From Syntrophomonadaceae bacterium (lineage in GTDB: Bacteria; Bacillota_D; Dethiobacteria; DTU022; UBA8154), in NCBI GenBank assembly GCA_007120815.1, contig SKMY01000003.1:1-10321 (forward strand): DNA of 10,321 nucleotides, in the 5' to 3' direction. Below, piece after piece: positions 5,747-10,321 of this stretch (position 1 is its first letter; every line of letters begins with the position of its first letter). The notes under the pieces are model-generated. The model was not told the DNA's origin. It ran no database searches and was given only the letters and a program-made list of their open reading frames with translations. Both the position numbers and the translations under genes were made by a program.

Positions 5747-7423
5747 GTGTTTAATAAAGAAAAGCTGGAAGAATTAAAAGGCATACAAGCAGGCTGGGAT
5801 GAGAACCTTCAAAAGAGCGTGGGAAAAAGGCCAGAGCGCAAGAAGGAGTTTTTAACAGACTCCAAAATTCCCGTTGAGCCCGTCTATTCGCCGCTGAATA
5901 TTGAAGAATTTGATTATCTGGAGCAGCTGGGACTTCCCGGTGAATATCCTTTTACGCGAGGAGTGCAGCCCAACCTTTATCGCGGCCGGTTGTTTACCAT
6001 GCGCCAGTACGCCGGCTTTGGCAGCGCAGAGGAAACCAACAAACGCTTCCGTTATCTTCTGGAGCAGGGGCAGACGGGGCTTAGCATTGCTTTTGACCTG
6101 CCCACCCAGATCGGGTACGATTCGGACCATTCACTTGCGCGAGGCGAGGTCGGCAAAGTTGGCGTTGCCATCGACTCCTTAAAAGATATGGAAATTCTTT
6201 TTGACAGTATCCCCCTTGACCAGGTCACTACATCGATGACCATCAACTCCCCTGCCGCCATAATTCTGGCCATGTACCTGGCCATGGCGGAAGAGCAAGG
6301 GGTAAACCTGGAAAAGCTGGGGGGAACCATACAGAATGATATCTTGAAGGAGTACGTGGCCCGCGGAACCTACATTTTCCCACCAGAACCTTCCATGCGT
6401 CTGATAACCGATATCTTTGAATTCTGCGGCGAAAAAGTTCCTTCCTGGAACACCATCAGCATTAGCGGTTATCATATTCGAGAAGCCGGTTCCACAGCCG
6501 TCCAGGAAATCGCCTTTACCCTGGCCAATGGCATCGCGTATGTTGATACGGCTATTAAAGCGGGTATGGACGTTGACCAGTTTGGCCCCCGGCTTTCATT
6601 TTTCTTTAACGCCCACCAGAACTTTTTCGAAGAGATCGCCAAGTTCCGGGCAGCCCGGAGGATTTGGGCTAAAATCATGAAAGAACGGTTCGGCGCAAAA
6701 AACCCGCGTTCCATGATGCTTCGCTTCCACACCCAGACGGCCGGCTCCAGCCTGACCGCCCAACAGCCCATGGTCAACATCATGCGGGTGGCCTACCAGG
6801 CCTTGAGTGCCTGCCTGGGAGGGACCCAGTCGCTGCACACCAACTCGTACGATGAAGCCCTGGCCCTGCCCAGCGAGCATGCTGTATTAATGGCGCTTCG
6901 CACTCAGCAGGTCATAGGATACGAGTTAGGGGTCACAGATACAGTGGATCCCCTGGGCGGCTCGTACTTCATAGAAAGCCTGACGGACCAGATCGAAGAG
7001 CAGGTGTTCAATTACATCAAGCAAATTGACGACTTAGGCGGTGCGGTGCGGGCTATTGAACAAGGTTTCATGCAAAAAGAAATCCAGCAAAGCGCGTACG
7101 AGTACCAGAAAGAAGTTGAGAGCAACCAACGCGTTGTCATTGGGGTTAACAAGTTTGTTACCCGTCAGGATGAGCCTACGGACCTGCTCAAGATGGATCC
7201 CACGGTAGCCGAACGGCAGGAAGAAAAGTTAAAGAAGTTGAGAGAGGAAAGAAACGGCCAGGCAGTGGCTGAAACCTTAAAACAGCTGCGCAGCATGGCT
7301 CAAACCGATGAAAATTTAATGCCCGTCATTTTAGATGCGGTGAAAGCCTATGCCACCATCGGAGAGATTTGTGACGTGCTTCGGGAAGTCTTTGGCGAAT
7401 TCCAGCAACAGGTGTTGCTCTAA
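5747..7423 (+). CDS. Methylmalonyl-CoA mutase, catalytic (substrate-binding) subunit
   Basis: With the separate B12 subunit it catalyses the adenosylcobalamin-dependent interconversion of (R)-methylmalonyl-CoA and succinyl-CoA. The 558-aa protein is the TIM-barrel part only, with no C-terminal B12 domain. Diagnostic residues favour methylmalonyl-CoA over isobutyryl- or hydroxyisobutyryl-CoA: Y88 in RQYAGFG (P. shermanii Tyr89), R206 in YVARGTY (Arg207; isobutyryl-CoA mutases have Gln here) and Y242-H243 in SGYHIREAG (Tyr243/His244). Other family blocks are [17 protein letters not shown] (111-127), TINSPAA (165-171), [12 protein letters not shown] (192-203), [15 protein letters not shown] and [20 protein letters not shown]. 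The GTG start follows AGGGAGG at seven bases, and the N-terminal [13 protein letters not shown] matches archaeal/Firmicute split mutases. It is followed 26 bases later by the B12 subunit. The gene symbol varies in this group (mcmA1, mutA/B, mmcH-like), so none is assigned. Confidence 0.95.
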   Translation: MFNKEKLEELKGIQAGWDENLQKSVGKRPERKKEFLTDSKIPVEPVYSPLNIEEFDYLEQLGLPGEYPFTRGVQPNLYRGRLFTMRQYAGFGSAEETNKRFRYLLEQGQTGLSIAFDLPTQIGYDSDHSLARGEVGKVGVAIDSLKDMEILFDSIPLDQVTTSMTINSPAAIILAMYLAMAEEQGVNLEKLGGTIQNDILKEYVARGTYIFPPEPSMRLITDIFEFCGEKVPSWNTISISGYHIREAGSTAVQEIAFTLANGIAYVDTAIKAGMDVDQFGPRLSFFFNAHQNFFEEIAKFRAARRIWAKIMKERFGAKNPRSMMLRFHTQTAGSSLTAQQPMVNIMRVAYQALSACLGGTQSLHTNSYDEALALPSEHAVLMALRTQQVIGYELGVTDTVDPLGGSYFIESLTDQIEEQVFNYIKQIDDLGGAVRAIEQGFMQKEIQQSAYEYQKEVESNQRVVIGVNKFVTRQDEPTDLLKMDPTVAERQEEKLKKLREERNGQAVAETLKQLRSMAQTDENLMPVILDAVKAYATIGEICDVLREVFGEFQQQVLL

Positions 7424-7449
7424 GACCGTTCAGGAAAGGAGTTAGACCT

Positions 7450-7845
7450 ATGTCAGATAAAAAGATTCGTGTTTTGGTTGCAAAAATAGGCCTGGACGGT
7501 CACGACAGAGGTGCCAAGGTTATTGCCCAGGCCTTTAAAGATGCCGGCATGGAAGTGATCTATACGGGGCTCCGGCAAACCCCGGAGAAAATTGCCGAAA
7601 CAGCCATTCAGGAAGACGTACAGGTCGTCGGTATTAGCATCCTTTCCGGTGCGCACATGCAGCTTTTGCCTCCCGTTTGTGAGCTGCTTCGCAACCAGGG
7701 AGCAGGCGATATTCTGATTATTGCCGGAGGGGTTATTCCCAAGGAAGACATTTCCTTTCTTAAGAAAGCGGGCATAGCCGAGGTATTCACGCCAGGGACT
7801 TCAACCGGTGAGATTATTGGCTTTGTTAAAGAAAGCTTATCTTAA
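7450..7845 (+). CDS. Methylmalonyl-CoA mutase, B12-binding subunit
   Basis: This small subunit (131 aa) holds adenosylcobalamin for the catalytic subunit encoded just upstream. The B12 signature is complete: DGHDRG (D16, H18, G21, the DxHxxG motif whose histidine is the lower axial cobalt ligand), SIL (63-65, the SxL motif) and AGG (92-94). The fold is the expected flavodoxin-like one, and length matches other stand-alone small subunits (about 130-145 aa). The ATG is chosen because AAAGGAG sits eight to nine bases upstream. The gene lies 26 bases after the catalytic subunit and 17 bases before the epimerase, which indicates one transcript. The split two-gene form is usual in archaea and in many Clostridia. 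A stand-alone corrinoid methyltransferase carrier is excluded by the neighbouring mutase and the absence of the helical cap domain. Confidence 0.95.
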   Translation: MSDKKIRVLVAKIGLDGHDRGAKVIAQAFKDAGMEVIYTGLRQTPEKIAETAIQEDVQVVGISILSGAHMQLLPPVCELLRNQGAGDILIIAGGVIPKEDISFLKKAGIAEVFTPGTSTGEIIGFVKESLS

Positions 7846-7862
7846 AAAGAGGAGGTGATAAC

Positions 7863-8276
7863 TTGTTAAAGAAAATTGATCACATTGGTATTGCTGTAAA
7901 AAACTTGGACGAAGCGCTGGCCTTCTATGAAGATGCTTTGGGTTTAAAATCGACCGGCACTGAGGTCGTGGAACAACAAAAGGTTAAAGTTGCTTTTCTG
8001 CCCCTGGGAGATAGTAAGATTGAGTTACTGGAATCTACTGAACCGGATGGTCCCGTTGCTAAATTTATCGAATCCCGGGGAGAAGGGGTTCAACACATTG
8101 CTATTCGCGTGGACAATATTGAAGAAAAATTAAAAGAACTGGAAGAAAAAGGAATTCGTCTCATTGACAAATCTCCCCGCTATGGTGCCGGAGGTGCGCG
8201 CATTGCTTTCTTACACCCAAAATCGACATCTGGTGTCCTGCTTGAACTCTGCCAGAGAGACGAGGAGGTAAAGTAA
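7863..8276 (+). CDS. mce: Methylmalonyl-CoA epimerase
   Basis: It interconverts (S)- and (R)-methylmalonyl-CoA, linking the carboxyltransferase (S form) to the mutase (R form). It is a vicinal-oxygen-chelate (VOC/glyoxalase fold) protein with two beta-alpha-beta-beta-beta modules. Likely metal ligands are H7 (IDHIGIAV), E54 or a neighbour (KIELLE), H78 (VQHIAIRVD) and E128 (VLLELCQ). The EVVEQQKV stretch (34-41) holds the glutamate region that supplies the catalytic base in characterised epimerases. [18 protein letters not shown] (104-121) is typical for the family. Length, 137 aa, is normal. TTG is the start: GGAGGTGAT (7851-7859) precedes it, and the conserved DHIGIAV begins at residue 6. 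It is followed after one base by the carboxyltransferase gene, whose ribosome binding site lies within its last codons, so translation is probably coupled. Confidence 0.95.
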   Translation: MLKKIDHIGIAVKNLDEALAFYEDALGLKSTGTEVVEQQKVKVAFLPLGDSKIELLESTEPDGPVAKFIESRGEGVQHIAIRVDNIEEKLKELEEKGIRLIDKSPRYGAGGARIAFLHPKSTSGVLLELCQRDEEVK

Positions 8277-8277
8277 C

Positions 8278-9819
8278 TTGGAAGACAAACTTAATTTTTT
8301 ACAGGAAAGACGACAAGTTGTAATAAAAGGCGGCGGTGACAAACGCATTGCAGACCAGCATGAAAAAGGCAAACTGACAGCCAGGGAAAGGCTGGAGCAG
8401 TTCTTGGATCCCGGAAGTTTCGTGGAGATCGGCACCTTTGTTCAGACTGGCCTGGAAGAAGGCAGCACCAATGAAATCAAAAACCCCGGAGAAGGGGTGG
8501 TTACCGGTTACGGCACGGTAAACGGCCGGTTGGTTTATATTTTTGCCCAGGATTTCACCGTGTCCGGTGGGTCCCTGGGAGAATTGCACGCGGCCAAAAT
8601 TTGCCGGGTGATGGATTTAGCCGCAAAAAATGGCGCGCCCTTTATCGGGTTAAACGACTCAGGTGGCGCCCGGATTCAGGAAGGCGTCATGTCTCTGGAC
8701 GGTTACGGTAATATTTTTTACCGAAACACCATCTACTCGGGTGTCATCCCCCAGATATCTGTCATTATGGGGCCTTGTGCCGGGGGTGCCGTATACTCCC
8801 CAGCCTTGACGGATTTTGTTTTCATGGTGGATAACACCAGTTACATGTTTATTACCGGTCCCCAGGTTATTAAAGCGGTAACAGGCGAGGAGGTCACTTC
8901 GGATAAATTAGGCGGTGCGAAAACCCATAATGAAACCAGCGGCGTGGCCCATTTCAGGGCGGCAAATGAACAGGAATGCATGAACAATCTTAAAAAGCTG
9001 ATCAGCTACTTGCCCTCCAACAACCTGGACAATGCACCCCTGGCGCTAACGGCTGATCCCGCCTTTCCAGCTGAGGATCTGGTTCAACTGGTACCACCAG
9101 ATCCAAACAAGCCGTATGATGTGGTCGAAATCATTAACCGGGTTGTTGACGGCAGTGACTTTTTCCAGGTACACGAGCATTATGCCAAGAATGCCGTGGT
9201 TGGCTTTGCCCGGATACAGGGTCAGCCCGTTGGAATCATCGCTAACCAGCCGAAGGTGTTGGCCGGGTGTCTTGATATTAACAGCTCCGATAAGATCGCC
9301 CGGTTTGTGCGTTTTTGCGACTGTTTCAATATTCCTCTTGTTACATTTGTTGATGTGCCGGGCTATCTTCCCGGCATAAACCAGGAATACGGCGGTATTA
9401 TCCGCCATGGGGCCAAGATACTCTACGCTTACTCCGAAGCAACGGTGCCGCAAATCAGTATTATCCTTCGCAAAGCTTATGGAGGAGCCTATATTGCAAT
9501 GAACGGCCGCTGCCTGGGAGCAGATGTGGTCCTGGCCTGGCCCACTGCAGAGGTTGCTGTTATGGGGCCTGAAGGCGCTACCAATATTATTTACCGTAAA
9601 GAAATTGAAAAAGCGGAGAATCCACAGGATGAACGAACCAAACGAGTGGATGAATATCGATACCGCTATGCTAATCCATACATTACAGCAGCGCGAGGAT
9701 GGATTGACGACGTCATTGACCCGCGTGATACCCGACGTCACTTAATACATTCCCTGCAAATGTTAAAAAACAAATACGAAGAAAGGCCCCGGAAGAAGCA
9801 CGGGAACATTCCCCTGTAG
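8278..9819 (+). CDS. mmdA: Biotin-dependent acyl-CoA carboxyltransferase (methylmalonyl-CoA decarboxylase alpha / transcarboxylase 12S type)
   Basis: It transfers the carboxyl group between (S)-methylmalonyl-CoA and carrier-bound biotin, giving or consuming propionyl-CoA. Two crotonase-like halves are present. The N-terminal half has GKLTARERLEQFLDPGSF (31-48), SGGSLGELHAAKI (96-108), DSGGARIQEG (127-136) and the oxyanion loop GPCAGGA (165-171). The C-terminal half has DVPGYLPGINQEYGGIIRHGAK (359-380) and RKAYGGAYIAM (398-408). The residue after YGGAY is Ile (I406). Propionyl-CoA carboxylase beta subunits usually have Asp there, so decarboxylase/12S-type is preferred, with moderate certainty. 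Length (513 aa) is normal. TTG is the start, with GAGGAGGT (8262-8269) inside the epimerase end. It is the last gene before a terminator. No biotin carrier (MKM motif), 5S, beta or gamma subunit follows, so its partners are elsewhere and the direction of use is open. Confidence 0.9.
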   Translation: MEDKLNFLQERRQVVIKGGGDKRIADQHEKGKLTARERLEQFLDPGSFVEIGTFVQTGLEEGSTNEIKNPGEGVVTGYGTVNGRLVYIFAQDFTVSGGSLGELHAAKICRVMDLAAKNGAPFIGLNDSGGARIQEGVMSLDGYGNIFYRNTIYSGVIPQISVIMGPCAGGAVYSPALTDFVFMVDNTSYMFITGPQVIKAVTGEEVTSDKLGGAKTHNETSGVAHFRAANEQECMNNLKKLISYLPSNNLDNAPLALTADPAFPAEDLVQLVPPDPNKPYDVVEIINRVVDGSDFFQVHEHYAKNAVVGFARIQGQPVGIIANQPKVLAGCLDINSSDKIARFVRFCDCFNIPLVTFVDVPGYLPGINQEYGGIIRHGAKILYAYSEATVPQISIILRKAYGGAYIAMNGRCLGADVVLAWPTAEVAVMGPEGATNIIYRKEIEKAENPQDERTKRVDEYRYRYANPYITAARGWIDDVIDPRDTRRHLIHSLQMLKNKYEERPRKKHGNIPL

Positions 9820-9832
9820 TGAAGAAGTGGAG

Positions 9833-9883
9833 TTTCCGCTTCCCCGGTATCGGCTCCGGTTATCTTCGCGGAAAGCGCCGGGG
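9833..9883 (+). promoter_or_regulatory. Structured element after mmdA: pseudoknot-order complementary segments
   Basis: Four short segments lie in the order A-B-A'-B'. A is TTTCCGC (9833-9839), paired by A' GCGGAAA (9868-9874). B is CCCCGG (9842-9847), paired by B' CCGGGG (9878-9883). Both pairings are perfect. In this order they either exclude each other or form an H-type pseudoknot. It lies 14 bases after the mmdA stop and about 40 bases before the terminator. It may protect the mRNA 3' end, or it may be a small RNA or regulatory fold; the function is unknown. Confidence 0.35.
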
Positions 9884-9911
9884 CTTAAGTTCAAGCTTCC
9901 GCCGGTATAGG
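9838..9911 (+). repeat. Imperfect direct repeat in the mmdA trailer
   Basis: GCTTCCCCGGTATCGG (9838-9853) recurs as GCTTCCGCCGGTATAGG (9895-9911), with one inserted base and one substitution, 57 bases apart. The first copy contains segment B of the pseudoknot-order pairing. The significance is unclear in a stretch this short. Confidence 0.4.
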
Positions 9912-9923
9912 TTCGTTTCAGAC

Positions 9924-9972
9924 AGGGGTGGCAGGAGAGCGGTTCTCCTGTCACCCTTTATGTATTGTTTTT
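9924..9972 (+). terminator. Rho-independent terminator of the methylmalonyl-CoA cluster
   Basis: A long stem GGGTG-G-CAGGAGA (9926-9938) pairs with TCTCCTG-T-CACCC (9944-9956) over a 5-base loop GCGGT, with a single G-T wobble inside. It is followed by a T-rich but interrupted run (TTTATGTATTGTTTTT). It separates mmdA from the T-box promoter. Confidence 0.85.
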
Positions 9973-10011
9973 CGTGATTTACACGGATTCGACGAACTTC
10001 TCAATCCCGGG

Positions 10012-10040
10012 TTGACTTTTACACGGGCCGGTGTTAATAT
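10012..10040 (+). promoter_or_regulatory. Strong sigma-A promoter of the T-box leader
   Basis: TTGACT (10012-10017) and TAATAT (10035-10040) are separated by 17 bases, with an extended -10 TG at 10032-10033. It lies downstream of the cluster terminator, and transcription would start near 10046-10048, at the beginning of the T-box fold. Confidence 0.8.
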
Positions 10041-10045
10041 CTATG

Positions 10046-10321
10046 GTAAGTTCATACTCCTGCCCGTGAAGGGGAGAGTAGGGATGGCCAACAGATCAAG
10101 CGAGCCGGGGAAAAGTGCAAGCCCGGTATTGAGGCCTTTCCCGAAGCGCACCCCGGAGGCGTTAACTGAACCCCGGATGTATTCATGCACGTAATTCCCG
10201 GGTGCGTAGGTTTTTCCGACTGGCCTCCGTTACAGGGCCTGCTGCATTTCTTTTGGCAGCCCCTGAGGAGGACCTCAACGGGGTCAAAAAAGGTGGTACC
10301 GCGAGAATAGCCTCTCGTCCT
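10046..10321 (+). ncRNA. T-box riboswitch leader (cut by the window end)
   Basis: This is an uncharged-tRNA-sensing transcription attenuator. Stem I features: AGTA (10077-10080), the distal hairpin CCGGG (10105-10109) / CCCGG (10122-10126) with AGCGAG before it, GAAGCGCACCCCGGAGG, TGAA (10167-10170) and GTAGG (10206-10210). The stem II region has TGGCCTCCGTTACAGGGCC. A hairpin GCTGC/GCAGC (10241-10260) and stem III (CCCC-TGAGG / CCTCA-AC-GGGG, 10260-10283) follow. The hallmark AGGTGGTACCGCG is at 10291-10303, then GCCTCTCGTCCT, which would be the 5' arm of the terminator beyond the window. TGGT in the bulge pairs with ACCA, so the tRNA should carry discriminator base A. The specifier codon cannot be assigned safely because of a 35-base stretch between TGAA and GTAGG. 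The target gene, probably an aminoacyl-tRNA synthetase or amino-acid gene, is outside the window. Confidence 0.95.

Larger units (their letters stand above)
9820..10011. other. Non-coding stretch between mmdA and the T-box promoter
   Basis: No credible gene is seen on either strand. It holds the pseudoknot-order element, the direct repeat and the cluster terminator. The remainder, up to the -35 box, shows nothing recognisable. The reading frame beginning at 9928 crosses the terminator, promoter and T-box and is taken as spurious. Confidence 0.7.

Noticed and set aside
9046..9741. A 231-codon minus-strand reading frame opposite mmdA.
   Set aside because: It is antisense to a highly conserved carboxyltransferase gene, and its translation shows no recognisable domain. 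It is a shadow of the codon pattern of mmdA.
9928..10194. An 88-codon plus-strand reading frame.
   Set aside because: It runs through the terminator, the T-box promoter and stem I of the T-box, has no convincing ribosome binding site, and its translation resembles no protein.

Overview
The window reads as part of the chromosome of an anaerobic Firmicute, most likely a clostridial, Peptococcaceae-type organism (Pelotomaculum/Desulfotomaculum-like). This is an inference. It rests on strong AGGAGGT-type ribosome binding sites, frequent TTG/GTG starts, a T-box leader, an Asp23/Gls24-type domain, and a methylmalonyl-CoA gene cluster headed by a PAS/sigma54-type regulator, an arrangement known from propionate-metabolising Peptococcaceae. 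No mobile element, CRISPR array, rRNA or tRNA gene is visible.

Layout. (1) 5-733, plus strand: fdhD, the formate dehydrogenase sulfurtransferase; its start may lie just outside the window. (2) 823-1686, minus strand: a P-loop NTPase fused to an Asp23/Gls24-like domain, convergent with fdhD and driven by a good sigma-A promoter at 1710-1738. (3) From about 1740 to 3521, plus strand: a regulator with a Rossmann-like N-terminus, a PAS domain, an AAA+ sigma54-activator domain and a Fis-type HTH. No terminator separates it from the metabolic genes. (4) 3556-9819, plus strand: sucC, sucD, the methylmalonyl-CoA mutase catalytic subunit, its separate B12-binding subunit, methylmalonyl-CoA epimerase, and a biotin-dependent carboxyltransferase (12S / decarboxylase alpha type). 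(5) 9820-10321: a structured trailer, a rho-independent terminator, a strong promoter, and a T-box riboswitch whose target gene lies beyond the window.

How the genes work together. SucCD interconverts succinate and succinyl-CoA with nucleoside triphosphate. The two-part mutase interconverts succinyl-CoA and (R)-methylmalonyl-CoA. The epimerase interconverts the R and S forms. The carboxyltransferase moves the carboxyl group between (S)-methylmalonyl-CoA and biotin, giving propionyl-CoA. This is the core of the methylmalonyl-CoA route, usable for propionate oxidation or propionate formation. The biotin carrier and partner subunits of the carboxyltransferase are not here and must be encoded elsewhere.

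The most unusual points are these. The regulator's AAA+ domain has apparently exchanged the catalytic Asn/Glu switch pair for Asp/Asn, and it also has a variant GAFTGA loop. Its best ribosome binding site is followed by ATT and no canonical in-frame start. The sucC-sucD junction may use an RNA hairpin to bring a distant Shine-Dalgarno to the start codon. A compact structured element sits downstream of the last cluster gene.
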